Shown here in pieces: positions 12,101 to 24,278 of a stretch of 64,000 nucleotides of DNA. Each line of letters opens with the position of its first letter. The stretch's first letter is position 1. The position numbers and the translations under genes were made by a program. The notes under the pieces are model-generated. The model was not told where the DNA came from and searched no databases. It saw only the letters and a list, made by a program, of their open reading frames with translations. The stretch spans positions 5,047,664 through 5,111,663 of the forward strand of contig NC_051088.1 in the NCBI RefSeq assembly GCF_901709675.1, read 5' to 3'. Source of the DNA: Syngnathus acus (Eukaryota; Chordata; Actinopteri; Syngnathiformes; Syngnathidae).

Positions 12101-15100
12101 ACCTCACAGCCGCCAGAGGGGACTGACCAATGTGTGTGTATAAAGTGGCTGTGTTGCTCAAAAGAGGAACTATATCTGTAGAGTATGAAAGCGTACATTG
12201 AGGAAGCCTCTTTCCTCAACATCTTTGAGGTTGGCAGCTGATGCCAAGTTTTAGCTTTGCACAAGATGCAAGCGTGTTTTTACAACGTGTCTGAATGTAT
12301 ACATTCTTAAATGCCAAATTGTAATCTGCTCAATTTGCAGGCCTTCAAAAGCTATTGCAAGCAAACCACCAATCACGTAGATGTAAAACTTAAACCATGT
12401 CACAGACTCATTCTGTCCTATGTTACGCATAAAACTGTGGGAAATTTTCATTTTGATGGCATAGTACCTTTAAAGAAATAATGGCAAAAATGGAGTGCAA
12501 TACTTGGTTGCAACCTGCGGCGGTCTGGTTGAATTAGTCTCAACTGCTATTTAAAGAAGTTGTTCATAAGGATAGCGAAGGAAATTTGAGCTTTCTCTAT
12601 GCAGACCTTCACCATAGAAAATCTTATGAGCAGTGTTAATCCACTCAGGACAATATCGACATGGAAACTGGAGTTTAAAACAGTCAGCCCATCCATTAAA
12701 GCTTCATTGGGATTGATGGGACATTGTTTTTGTTCTGTTATGTGGCTTTTCAATCTTTACAAGTGCTGTTGAGAGAATAGAATACACGGGTACATTTTTA
12801 TCTTGAGTTGCTAAGACTGCAGCTTCAATTCGGAGGTCATCACTTTTTATCATACGGTCTCAGGGTAATATATTGCCCTTCATAACATTTTGAGTGCGTT
12901 CAAAATGAGAATGATTTTTCTCTCGTTTCAGGATGTGACAAAAGGGGACGGACCAATTTTTCCAAAGCAGATTTATAGCACGTCATGTTTATTAAATAGA
13001 GAGCAATATCATTTCTGCCACGGGCCCTCTGTGAGTCCTCATTCCATTTTCAACACTGGTTTGAGATAAGAAGACTGGATGGCTATTCCTAGATCGAATG
13101 AGGGGGAATATTTGTCAGAATGAATAACTGAGACCAGCTATGCTTTAGAAACCCCTTAAAAAATTGCAATGAAAGAGACTCAGTCAATGTTTTATTATGG
13201 GGGCTGCCAAATATGTTTGGGAACATTTCCCCAACTTAAGTCGTCACTGCTGCAAGTAAACAAGAAACATTTCAAACTCGGGGCTCTCAAAGTCTCAACA
13301 GGGGCTTTTTATTGCGTTGAAGTGTGAAATAGTGGTTTATATGTTTTGGGGGATTAAATTCAGCCATTATCACCGATCAATGCTCTCTCGTCTCACAGCT
13401 CGGCACAGATGGATTGTCTAGATGCGAGCCCAAAGACGCCTTAAGTAAGGATTTAGATACAGGCAACCGAGGGATTAAAGACGAGGACTGGTGTGCTTAG
13501 CAGAGGGATTGTATGCCACTGTTGACACATCATCCACCTGCCAGCAGCGATAAATGCAGCCGGAAAAAAAAAAAGTGTGTGCCATTTGAATAGCGGAGAG
13601 TAGGAAAAGCGTTTTGAAACAGTAACAATCAACTTGCAGTGATTAGTGAGGATTACAGATGCCTCGCAAAGGTGCCAGAAGGGAAGTCATTTGGTACAAC
13701 ACTACATCGGAAACTCTATGCTCACACTGATTGTGATGCTCTGTCTTTTTATCATTTTAATTTTCTACTAAAAGTCTAAATTGACAAACTCTGCAAGCAG
13801 CAAGGAAGCGTGAGCTCCTAAAATGCCGCTAAGTACAATTTAGCAAGCAATAATAAGATGGAGATTAGACCGAAAACTAAATCAACAGCTGTCGTATGTA
13901 TGCCAAGCCTGTAGGCAGCAGCACATTTTTGTAATTTCACGCTTCTGAATGAAATGACACTTATACGGAATGATTTTGGAAGTACAGGTGAACCTCGATT
14001 TGACAGCCTCAGAACCAATGGACCCTGGTCGGATTCAATGATCAGAAAATAGTGTCCAGTCCACTGGAAATGCCGCTCTGAAAGAAGCTGTTTAAGTCTG
14101 TTAGTTCCGGAATTGCCCGAAATTGGCCAGTAAATCAAGCAGATGGAGACTGGTCATGTGCTTCCAGCTGTGCTGCAGTCAGGCTCTGCCAAAAGTGGAA
14201 CACATGAACCAGTCAGAGTTCAGCATAAACAAAAAATGTAACTGTATTCTATTACAGTTACGGGAGGGAAAACACAATCAGATTAAAAATGCTGATTATT
14301 TTGCAGGATCCCAATTTCCATGCGGACAGAGAAGCCACTGCCATGGTTGTTTATTTCAGCTCCCAGCGCAACAAGTGGATAAACTGTTACATTATATACA
14401 GCTCAATAAGCCGTCCGACTCCCCTTGCACTCTCGTTGTGAGCAAGCGGCAGTACTGTCAAGAGGAGAGACACAGGCGGAACTGGCTGTTCAGTTTCCCA
14501 AATGTGGGCCTCTTAAAAGCAACACAAACAAAAGGACGACAGGAAATGGTGACTGGCATGGGAGCTCGGGGACAACTGTAACAATTTTGACATTGGTGTT
14601 TCTAAACTTAAACTCTTTTGACCTACAGTGTTCAAACTAATTATCAAGGAAAATTCCTGTGCAACACACAGAACATGCATGCCTTGAACACAAAAAGTTA
14701 CAATAAATGTTACAATTGATGACATTGTCCGAGTCAGCTGTACAATACTTTGGGGTAAAATGCAACGTTATGAAATAAAGCCCACGGTGATGACTAAAGA
14801 TACTGAAAATGTTTTGTTCAAAACATTTAAATGAAATTGTTGTGATTCTCCAGAGTAGGACTTCAAATACTGAATATTTATGAGAATAAAATAAGTAAGA
14901 GTCGAGAAACTGTTATGTCAAAGTTTAGCCAAGTCAAATTCTTCATAGGAGACATTTTGAGTGGCTTGGTTCATAGCTGGATCAGAATTCCAGTCGGTAG
15001 TCAGTCAGTAGAAGCTTGCTCAATAATTGGGGCAGAAGTCATTTTTAATGTTTGCGTACAAATAAACTACTGCCAAAAAGCTTGGGGTATTGAGCTGTCA

Positions 15101-18100
15101 GGATGAACCTAAAATTGACAATGTAATGAAATCAAGAGAAATTATTTCTACAGTTCATAGGTTCCCCCATGAGTGAAGCGTAATCTCTATATTTGGAGAG
15201 GGAGGCTGCACATAATAAGAACCAGTTCATCTGTGGTTATGAGCTGGACATATTCTGCGTGTTTCATTTGATGTTTGGCACCATTCATATCGATGTGCAT
15301 CCTGCTGGAATGTACCCACTAGTGCAGAAAAATGTCTAAAAGTTCATGAACCGTTCAGAAACTGTTCTTGGTAAGAGTTGCATCATGCTGAAACTTTTTT
15401 TCCTTGAAAACAGATATAAAAGGACCTTGAATTGATCCACCCCACCAAAAGCAGTAATCCGACATCACAAGTTTTGCCTTTCTGGGGCAAACTGCATAGT
15501 GAACTGAAGCCACGATGTTGTCACGATAATGCCGTCTGACTTGTGCCTCAACAACAACAACAGCAAAACAGAGCAGAGAAAGCTGCAGTGAAAAACAGCA
15601 TCACTTGCAGAATGGTGATAAGCAAAAGAGGTGCACAATCTTTGAAGGAATGAAACACTATTTATTCTTTTTGAAAACTGTGTGCTGATGTAAACACTTT
15701 GTAAGGATAAAATATAGGAAACAGTATGTAGACTTGACATTCAGTTCTGTAACAGCCTACTTTGCATGCACCAGCCCAAAGCAGGGTTATTTGACCATGG
15801 TCATTGTCAGAGGTCTGAAAAGAATTTTCTTTAACAGACATAAATCACATGTCACAAATAGAACTCCAGCCATCCATTTTCTGAACCGCTTTTTCTCACG
15901 AGGGTTGCGAGCCAGCTGTCTTTGGGCAGTAGGCGGGCCACACCATAAACTGGTCACCAGCCAATTGCAGGGCACACATAGACAAACAACCATTCACACT
16001 CACACTTACCGACAATTTGGAGAGGTCAATCGGCCTACCAAGCATGACTTTGGATTGTGTGAAAAAAACGGAGTATCCAGATGCTTGCAGGCACGGAGAC
16101 AACATGCAGACTCCACACCATGCCGCCCTTATAGAACTCTTATTATTTTTATTATTACAGAGATCACTAAAGGATGTTGTAATGAAACTTAACCAAAAAA
16201 AAGGACACATGATTATGGTTTTACAGCCATCCAGCAAGTGCAAACTGCTTGCAATCAGCCTAAGATTGAAAAGACTTAATTTCTTCCGCTTTAAGAACCT
16301 GCTCTTCTCTGCACTGTGTAAATGAGCATCTCCCAACCCTATAGTGAGCCTGTATCTGAGTCTGAAGCACTTAATGGGGTGAATTTATTTCCCCCTGCAT
16401 CCCAGAGACTGGATTATATACCTCTCTTGGCTTCCTACATCATGTACATACAAATGAGTAGAGTGAAAATGCTCCTGTAAAATCTGTACCTGAACCACAA
16501 TAACAAACACAAACAAAGGGGAACAAACGTAAAAAAAAAAGTAATTCAACTTTACTCTTTCACATGATTAGCAGCAGCAAGACCACAAAGCTAATCTCTC
16601 ACTGCAGGAGAGCCCATCCGGCAAGGAGGTTAGTTAAATCTGTGCATGTGCATGTGGAAGACCAAGAGGAATTAATCTCTTCAAAGAGTGGTCCCAGTTT
16701 AAAAATTCATATCAGGTCCACCTCTGCGCTGCTTTATGAACCCATCTTTTAATGTGGGATATTAGAAGGATGATATTAGGTGAGAAAAGAAACAGAACTT
16801 AACTACCCTTGAGAAAATTGTCTTTTTTAATGTTCGCTTTAACAGTATCGCAATGCTTTGGTGGTACTGGGTAATTATTAGGGCTCTATTTTTGGAGACA
16901 TTGCCCGAGCAACTGAAACTGCCAAATGTTGAATTTTTGCAGGTGCGGGTCTCTTTTAGTGTGTTTTGAAACTAGGCAGACCACGCATGTTCGGTGGCAT
17001 TTTCAACTACAATCCATCCCCCTCCTGGTACACCTGACAATCTGGAAGCAGAAAGTAGACTAATCTTTAGACCAACTAAAAGCACATCTTAGTTCTAGAC
17101 GGGGCTGGTGGTGTAACATGATTTGAGTCGATTTGATCAAAGTGCAGGCAGACAGATTTTGGTTGTATATCTAACTGACTACTAACTAGTCCTGTAACGA
17201 ACCAGGCAGGACAACCAACTGCAACACGAGTCTTGTTAATTGAACAGAGGGAGAGGGGAAGTGGAGAGCTGGCGCCTTGCAGGTGTGGTGCAGCAGGAGG
17301 GTGAGGCGAGGACAATCAGGGGTCGAGGCAACAAGCAAACAGGACGTAAGGTGAAATCGTGGTCAAAGGCGGGCAATAGGTCGGGGCAGGTGGCGTTCGG
17401 GCGTAGTCGGTCAGTTGGACGGGCAAACAGGATCGGCAACAGGAAACAACAAAAATGCGAGCAGGTAGCAACACGGGTAGCATAACAGGGCGAACTGACA
17501 AGGAGTGACGGGAGTGCAGGTTTTAAATAGGAGAATTGATGAGCTGGGAGCCGGTGAAGTGACAAGCGCTGAATACTGAGGGGCGGGCTGTGGGCGGAGT
17601 GCGGACGTGAGAAAAGGAGGGGGCGTGTGTGTGTGGCGCAATGTGCATAACAGGACCATAGGGGAAGGAGCCAAGAGTCTGAACTGTCCAAGGTGCTGAT
17701 TGGGGAAGCAGACACGTGACAACTCCAGGGTGTTGTCTGTCTTTTGAAGTCAGTTGCCATAAACTCCAGCTCACCAGGAAACCTTGTGAGGATAAGCGGT
17801 TCAGATAGTGGACGGATGGATTTAGCGCAGCATCTAAAATGCCTGACCACATAATTTCCTATTGAACACAAGGATGGTGATGTACCTGAAATGGGCAAAC
17901 CTTGTGTCAAATGTCAAACGTCAGCAGAGAACTTTCCCAGAGTTCTTTTTTAACTGTTTCAAAGCCAGGGAGGTAAACTGTCACGCTCTGCTGACAAATG
18001 GGAGCAGTGGGTGGGAGTTTTGACGCCACATCACAACAGTGAGCAGAAAACAGATCATAGCACCAGTGGGGAGCAGGGGAATCGTTACAGGATTACGCAC

Positions 18101-21100
18101 CTGGCAGTACCACGTGCCACATACTCACATTCTTGCGTGTATATATATTCTGTTAGGGTCCCAGCAGAAGGCTGCTAATATTCTTTGGATATATGCAACA
18201 CTCTGTGGATTTTTCCCAACGGCAGCTCTTTGCTTTAGGGACTTGTGATGCAGTGATGGGTGACAGCCAAAGATAACAAAAATCCCACTATAATTACTGT
18301 TCGGATGTTGCAAGCCAGCACTACTGCGGATTAGTCTTCCACTAGCTGTGCGACACTATGTTAGGGTGCGGCTATAAAAATAGTACCCATCTCTTATTCT
18401 CACACTTTCTCACCCTATACCTCCTCCCGCTTTCCATCTCCCGCTTGCCTTCCTTCTCCCAAATCAAAGGCCTGCAGCATGAGCTTCAAAGAGCATAGAT
18501 AACTTGGAGGGGGCTAGAACTTAAGTTAGACTGTAATTCATAACAACGTGTGCATGATGAGAGATTTTTTTTTCATTCATATGCACTGGCATTTGAGTTT
18601 AAAGCACCCTGCTTGCTGAGTGCTAAACAACACTGAAGGTGAGTGTGTGTGTGTGGGGGGGGGGGCAAAAAACATGAAGTTGACTTCCACTAAAAACCAA
18701 GGCTAAAGCTAGCTCTTTCCTGATACACAACTTTTACTTTCTTGCCACCAATTATAATGTTCCTATTAGCCAGTGATTTGGTGCCATCTTGTGTCATTTC
18801 AAGGCTTTCATTATATTATATTGCTGATTTTGTAATATTTTCTGTTCCGGGGGTAAAAAAGACGCCATGGAATTAGAAAATGAATTATTGGAATATTTTC
18901 TTAACCAAACAAATATTGTGTGAGAATGTTAATGAATTTGACTAAGATAGAACATTGTACAGTGCATTTTTGGGGGTATGGCTTAAGACTTACTATGTTA
19001 CCACTAAATGTATTGTTTGTTGTTTTGCCTCTTTTAAATTCATGACCTCAACCACTTCAAATTAAGTCCAAACTATGCTTTTGTTTTCTGCTGAGACTCC
19101 AAACAAAGAGTAACCAAGCCCATGCGTACATGCACACTCAAATGCCAAATCCAGCAAATGTCAAAGCAGAAGAATATAAAATCCTCCTCAATATGATCGC
19201 CTTCTAGGCACACAGCATCATCCTCGCTCTGAATGTTTGTCATCAGTCAGTGGTAAGCAAATCATTTCTTATTCTCGTTTTATTATACAGTACAAGGGGT
19301 AACTCTTCGTAAATTCAAGTATGACGGTTAATCATGCAAATATATGTACAATTTTAGCTAGCCATCTCTGCCTTACGTACTACACCTTCGTCATGTATTG
19401 CTATAAAGCACATCGGGGTGCAGCCGTCGCTTATCCCTAGGGACCAGACATAGGGACTGGGTTACAGACAGAAAAAAAAAGAAATCTAACGTCATTGGTA
19501 CAAAAAAACCAACAACTGACCTTTATGGACTCAGGAATGTGGAAGACCGCTGGGTTATGTGTGGGTGCGTGTTTGTTAAAGAAAAATAACATTACTGTAC
19601 AACACATGCATGTTGTTGTACAAAACAACCCACGAGAAAATCAAATAAATTGCTCAACAAATGAACAATGTGTCTCTCTTTATTAAGGTCAGAGTTAATG
19701 CTGATGTTATTACTCTGTTGCGAAACTAATCTTGAGTGAGGAAACTATTTTTTTAAATTTATAATAATATTTTTATTTAATTTTGAATGCAAAAAAAATT
19801 AATGTATTGTTTTAGGATTTTGAGCATTTAAAATAATCCTGTGAAAATATTTTTCTTCGCCCAAGCTGCACCCGACATGAAGATAATGATTTATTCATGA
19901 AAAGATAAACATTAGCACACATAAAAGTCTTCTATAAATCTGCACTCAGAGGTCATTCACTCTATTGCTCCGAGGGTGTTATTTGTGTTTTTACAGGATG
20001 CAACACCTTTGTTATGCAGTGAGTAGGTTTAATATCACATGGCATGCAGTCTCTGCCCTCAAAACAATTCAAGACCAAACCAAAACCAAATAATTCATAT
20101 CTGGCGGGTTAGTGGGTGTTGTTGGCAACCACGCTCCATTCAATCTCTTTTCCCTCAAATGTGTGTATGAAGATGTTTCAAACACAAATATATCTAAAGT
20201 CGATCCTTTGTGAAGAGACGGGGGTGGGTGAAGGTCATGATTCTTCAGCTTCCACTGAATAAATCGATTGCTATATTATATTAAAGCAAGACTTTATAAA
20301 CCAGAAAACATTGCACGTCGTAGTCATGACTTAATCTGTTGAGGTGTGGCAGAACACAGACAAGACGAGACAAACAATAATGTATGTTCTATATAAAAAA
20401 CAAAGGCATATAGATGGTTGGGGGGGGGGATTTTGAGGACCAAGTACTCCAATTTTCATCCAGTTTAACATACTGAAAGGTATAGCGGATGATAACATTT
20501 TAAAAATCATGCACCAAACTAAAAATTAATAGTCAGCACAAATTATCCAGCAGTTATTTCAAATGAAGCAAAGCAGTTCCGACCTGATGTTTCAAACATG
20601 ATGGATTGTTAGTTTTGCTTTTTGAAATGTAAAGTACGTACCATGTTTATGCTTTTGCAATTTATTTTTGAATATTGTATTTTTTCTTTGTTGTATTGTT
20701 TTTATATGGGGGAGAAGGAACCAAAAAAACAAAAAATTCAATAATATGCCCTTGAGTTCAATAAAGTTGCTGCAAAATCCAAACATTATGACACCAGGAA
20801 CAGTATTTAATGTAGGATTATCACGGCCGCATCCCTCTTTATAGCCGTGAATATTAAATGTAATTTCAGCCTGGTTGATGAGTTAGTTTCCATTTTGCCA
20901 GCCAGAGACTACATTATTAGACCCATATGTCCCATTTGGATGCAAATTCACTGGCACGTTTTCCTTCCACTCTCCTGAGAAGGATGGGATGGTTTCATTC
21001 TATCAACATCAACGCATCTCGTGGCTACTGATGCTTGCCACTAGACATGCACGACATGAAATGCAAGCTCTAGCAACAAGCTGGCAAGAGATGATGACTA

Positions 21101-21295
21101 AAAAGTTCAACATATCACAGCTCGATATACTTTGCATTGGACACCCAACATCAAAAACAGAAGTTCAGGCAACAAAGTTATTTCCAATCAAGCAATGTGT
21201 TATGGACGTAAACACTCACTGGCTTGCATGAGCTGACCCTGGCGCCCAAACACCTGGGAGAAGGGGCTGCGTCTGCAGGTGAGCATCTCCTCCAT
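2958..21295 (-). CDS. kazn: Kazrin-like gene, 5' part (two coding exons in window)
   Basis: Two exons join in frame: 21295-21220 (25 codons plus 1 base) and 3115-2958 (2 bases plus 52 codons, ending in phase 0). The product starts MEEMLTCRRSPFSQVFGR and continues into a leucine-rich, helix-favouring segment ending TLQKSMTLMRHLLVDAQ, a plausible start of a coiled coil. Kazrin is an adaptor at desmosomes and endosomes with an N-terminal coiled coil and C-terminal SAM domains; those later parts lie beyond position 1. The assignment rests on three things: the coiled-coil-like context, the minus-strand orientation, and the conserved vertebrate order pdpn-prdm2-kazn. I do not recall the exact N-terminus of fish kazrins, so the name is an inference. 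Gene structure confidence is higher than name confidence. The intron between the two exons is about 18.1 kb. Confidence 0.6.
3194..3609. mobile_element. Complete MITE with perfect 29-bp terminal inverted repeats
   Basis: The 29 bases 3194-3222 (beginning TACCGTATTTTCCGGACTAT) are the exact reverse complement of 3581-3609. The unit CCGGACTATAAGGCGCAC is also repeated just inside the left end, near 3285-3305 and near 3530-3548. Internal sequence is A/T-rich with no ORF. The ends carry TA, consistent with a TA target. This is a non-autonomous DNA transposon of a family common in fish; I do not assign a superfamily. It sits in the first intron of kazn, 79 bp upstream (in transcript sense) of exon 2. 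Confidence 0.85.
8182..8245. repeat. Imperfect palindrome with TTTAATGA arms
   Basis: AATGTTTAATGA at 8182-8193 is the exact reverse complement of TCATTAAACATT at 8234-8245, and an inner pair CAAGCT / AGCTTG extends the symmetry. The loop between the inner arms is about 13 bases. It could form a hairpin, or act as paired homeodomain-type sites. It has no coding potential. Confidence 0.6.
9488..9558 (+). mobile_element. Fragment of the 'agggattactgtata' MITE family
   Basis: The sequence agtgaagccacaataggtg ... aagggattactgtata matches the right end of the more complete element at 51057-51409. Only the terminal part is present. Confidence 0.5.
10202..10222. repeat. Perfect 8-bp palindrome with TAAT cores
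   Basis: GCTAATGC at 10202-10209 and GCATTAGC at 10215-10222 are exact reverse complements separated by TGAGT. The surrounding 10140-10300 segment is not recognisably repetitive and looks more complex than its flanks. Confidence 0.6.
10384..10431 (+). repeat. 24-bp tandem duplication
   Basis: GAACAAAAGCCGCTTGTCTT followed by GACT is repeated immediately as GAACAAAAGCTGCTTGCCTT followed by GATC, with three or so mismatches. It is a short local slippage product. Confidence 0.7.
13983..14056 (+). repeat. Dispersed repeat fragment ('gtgaacctcgatttgac')
   Basis: The start (aggtgaacctcgatttgaca) resembles the end of fish DNA-transposon relics. A similar inverted fragment lies near 36455-36521. 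No termini or coding remnant are recognisable, so the identification is weak. Confidence 0.3.
15870..16122 (-). mobile_element. SINE copy, 5'-truncated
   Basis: The minus-strand sequence carries the body of the same family as the intact copy at 47662-48016: the left end ccatccattttctgaaccgc is the reverse of the (ATGG)n tail, followed by matches to the 'gattggctgg', 'aaccattcacactcacac' and 'caatcggcctaccaagcatg' blocks. The tRNA-like head is missing. Confidence 0.75.
17230..17720. repeat. G-rich, strand-asymmetric block, probable transposon fragment
   Basis: About 490 bp of G/A-biased sequence rich in 'ggcaacaggaaac', 'gggcaaacagg' and 'gtcgaggcaac' words, with far higher G+C than its neighbours. 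The overlapping minus-strand open frames arise from the lack of A/T-rich stops and show no family motif. The style recalls fish retroelement terminal or untranslated sequence, but no termini could be located. Confidence 0.35.
17723..17821 (+). mobile_element. SINE 3'-end fragment
   Basis: The final 100 bp of the SINE family is present: an 'aactccagctcacc' block, 'tgaggataagcggttcagat' and a terminal ggacggatgga. It directly abuts the G-rich block to the left. Confidence 0.65.
21220..21295 (-). CDS. kazn: kazn coding exon 1 (candidate)
   Basis: The start ATG is at 21295-21293, giving MEEMLTCRRSPFSQVFGRQG. The exon ends GCAAGCCA before gtgagt, in phase 1. That phase is exactly what the exon at 3115-2958 needs. 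Without splicing the frame would stop a few codons downstream, as expected for an intron. A second in-frame ATG follows three codons later. The coding potential of 25 codons is small, so support comes mainly from the strong donor and phase match. Confidence 0.55.
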
Positions 21296-21720
21296 GACTG
21301 GATGCGGGGAGGAAAAGCGGTCCTTGGCAGAAGAAAGAAGGGAAGAAAGTGCAGGTCGGCAGTTGCAGGCGAATCAAGTCCCTTCCTCTCTGACTGACTA
21401 ATTTGTCTCGCAATCTCTCCCTTTGGCTTTGCACCCGGACGACTGCAGATCAGCTTTGTGTCTCGTTGCCTCTGATGTTTGGCCGTAGCCCGGCTGATGA
21501 GAGATCAGTGCTGCCGGGTAGCTCTAGGCTTGCTCATTAGTGCGACACTGTGTGCATGAGAGTGAGTGCGAGAGAGAGAGATGGTGGGGAGAAGACGACG
21601 ACTGCAGCAGGGTAGACACTCTCCCCTGACGATACGGAGCGGAGAGATGAGTGTGTTGCCGCTTTTAACTGATACTTGGACTTTGTGTGACTCTGTGGTG
21701 GGGGCTTAATGTTGGCCATG
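21296..21720 (-). promoter_or_regulatory. kazn: Probable kazn 5'UTR and promoter
   Basis: Sequence directly upstream of the candidate start codon is richer in G+C and CpG than the surrounding kilobases, and includes a short GA run (agtgcgagagagagaga near 21563-21580). No TATA box at a clear position was found. The transcription start cannot be fixed from sequence alone. Confidence 0.35.
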
Positions 21721-24272
21721 TGTCAAGAATCATTTTGGACAACTGCACAGATGTTTGCTCAATTGCAAATCCCTGACTGATTGTATTCAAAAGCTCCACC
21801 CGTGCAGTGATTCACAGCCGTGAGCTATTTTCAGGATGCAAGAAACAATCCAAGTTTACTTTCTGATCCTCCGAAAATATTAACCTGCAAACCCTAACCC
21901 TAACTTGCAAAATCTAGTGACACATAAGAATTAAATCCTCTTTCACTAAATGGCAGAAGGTATGTACAATTAACCTATGTATCAATCTTTAGCTATTCAC
22001 ATTACGTTAGCTGGCAATTGTCTGAGGACGAGTCCAGGGTGTTACAGTCAGGAAAGACTTCGATTTACCCACGACCCTAATGATGCTTCCTGCTAGTACG
22101 TAGTATATCAGTCAAGTGTTCAGTTAAGCATACTTGGACTTAAGGAAATACATTTGCAAAAACACTGAGATGAAATTATCATAATCTCCCATATTTTTGT
22201 GTGCAGTGGGATTATTCTCATGTCAACAGTATGTGCCTTGGCTCAATTAAAGTTAGGATGCATTGCACCAGTGATTTATAGTTACTACAAGAACACTACA
22301 GCACTTAAATCAATCCAATTCATTTTTTGGGAAACCCACAACAAAACTATTCAGCAGTGATAGCGATTTAGACCAAGAGGATTGCTCAGATTCTTGTTTC
22401 TGCTTGTATCAATTGCTGCTAGGCAGAGGTCATTGGGATCCATCAGAACTGTCTTAAAGAATAAATGGAAATTTGCAAGCCCCGGCTACCCAACCAGTGA
22501 CTCCGAATCAATCTGACGCGATACATTAGTCTGCTGTATCAATATGTCAATTTTATTTGTACAGCACGTTTCATATGGCTAGCATGAATAAAATGGGCTT
22601 GAGGATAAAAAGCAAACAAAAAGCAAAAAAATAAAAAATAACTAAAGGCCCATTCAGCTGATTTTGATGTGCAGGTATGGCTCCAGGATTTTTTCCTCCC
22701 GGGGCTAAAGGGGGGCTGAGAATATTTTTTTTAATATAAATACATATATGTTGGAATATCAAATAAAATGCATTAACTGGGGCTACAGAGAAGCAGAATT
22801 TTGAATAATCAAATGAAATCACACCACTAATGAAATCTCAAGAGCATCAATATATTCTAGAGAGAAATAAGCCGCTGAGTGTCTGATTCGCTTGGTCTTG
22901 TTATCATGTCTTGCAACAAGATCATGTCCCAAAACACACAAAGACAAGCAGGCGATTATTGCAGTAAACACACAAATACACAAAGACAAGCAGGCCATTC
23001 TTGTCCCAATTATGCACCTCCCTGACCAAAGACATCAAATTCACAACTACCTTGTCATATAGTATATCAGATTGTCCTTTAACATTATCTTCATATCTGA
23101 GGTGTGTTGTGGATTTGTCCCAAAAATAGGGTTCATAACGAGTCAGGCAGTTAGATGTTAAACGTGGAAAGATATTTACGACCCAAAGTCTTTTTTTCTT
23201 TTTTAATCTTCACAAGTGGGGTCTGTCACCATAATAGATTTCTATTAAGATTTCTTCTGTATGTAACAGATCAAACAGCATTGTGATCTTCCTAACTGAA
23301 CTGAAAAGCCTATTGAAATCTGTTGGAGCTGAAACAAGTCGAAAGCACCCCTTCAAACCTGACACAACTGTAGCAGTTTATAGAGTGGGGAAAAAAATAC
23401 CCGCTGAGAGGTCCATAAATCTCATTGAATCCCCCACCCCACCCTGCCCCAAAAAAAGTTTGTTTCCATAAATGTATATCAATTACTTTAGTCAGATTCA
23501 ACCTTTGTCGGTTTTCTTTCATTAACAGACAACTAGTAACATTTAAGTCACACATTAAATATGACAAAGAATGAAAAAGAGAGCATTAACACCAATACAA
23601 CAGGAGAGGGGGGAAATTTGCACATAAAGAGCATGCTTTAAAAAAAAAAAAATGGGCTTGGATTCAAGCCAAACAATCTTGATCTGGACATCTCTAATGA
23701 GTACCACATCAAACAAAAGAAATGAACAGATAGACAGAATTTCTACAAAGGCGGGAGAGTTTTAAACAATAGGCCGGCATTTGATACCTGTTACTCTATC
23801 CTGCTCTTGGAAGCCAAGCTAATTGCAATGCTGAAGGTTCAGCCCATCATGACAGCAACCTGGGGAACAAAACAAAACAGACCAGCAAAATCACAGGCTC
23901 ATGTCAAAGCACATCATCTTGAATGCATTTTCATCTTTTTGTTGATTGTAATTAAAAACTTCATCTCAAACGGTTTAGTTCACAATTAAGTTTTTAATCT
24001 GCCAAGTTGACAACTATAGAATGCATTTGTAGATTTAAGTCGGATAAAATCTTTTTTTAAAACGGAAATTTCCAGAGTGTGTTGGGGGGAGAAAGAGAGT
24101 GAAGAGACAGACCTTCAGTGCTGTTACAAAATCATGTCTATTCAATAATCTGGTGCAACGGTTACAGTCTTTGGTTGGTGTGAGAGAAGTGCGCCCCCTT
24201 GTTGTTGATTTCTCAAATAACTTGTTTGAGCATCTGCTTGCAAATAAATATACAGTTTTTAGACATTCTGCA
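21721..24272. other. Spacer between kazn and prdm2
   Basis: No coding exon was seen. It contains a 'gtcaattttatttgtacagcac' repeat start near 22545, a near-duplicate of 'acacaaagacaagcaggc' (about 22935 and 22978), and one copy of a diverged segment that recurs at 25757-25860. Confidence 0.4.
23668..23770 (+). repeat. Diverged duplicate, copy 1 of 2
   Basis: It shares the ordered words ccaaacaatcttgat, ggacatctct, agaaatgaaca and gggagagtttt with 25757-25860, about 2.09 kb to the right in the same orientation. The flanks become unalignable by eye within about 100 bp on each side. Confidence 0.5.
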
Positions 24273-24278
24273 TTTATT
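24273..24278 (-). terminator. prdm2: Candidate prdm2 poly(A) signal
   Basis: AATAAA on the minus strand (tttatt on plus), about 1.96 kb after the prdm2 stop codon. It is the first canonical signal I found below the stop. Use of this site is inferred. Confidence 0.3.

Larger units (their letters stand above)
3610..21219 (-). other. kazn: Very long first intron of kazn
   Basis: About 17.6 kb without any ORF that has splice signals or family resemblance. It contains a MITE fragment (9488-9558), a 24-bp tandem duplication (10384-10431), two inverted repeats with homeodomain-type TAAT cores (8182-8245 and 10202-10222), SINE fragments (15870-16122 and 17723-17821), a G-rich block (17230-17720), and short poly-C and poly-G runs (8289-8303, 18655-18665). 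Low repeat density over most of the intron leaves room for regulatory sequence, but none can be proven from a single genome. Confidence 0.55.

Noticed and set aside
15734-16336. Several open frames of 100-150 codons on both strands
   Set aside because: They lie across a SINE copy and its flanks, with no homology and no splice context.
17236-17910. 224-codon minus-strand open frame
   Set aside because: It exists only because the G-rich block is poor in stop codons; composition is skewed, and no domain or splice signals are visible.
21885-21905. Short 'aaccctaaccctaac' run considered as interstitial telomere sequence
   Set aside because: Only about two to three units are present, which is within chance expectation.
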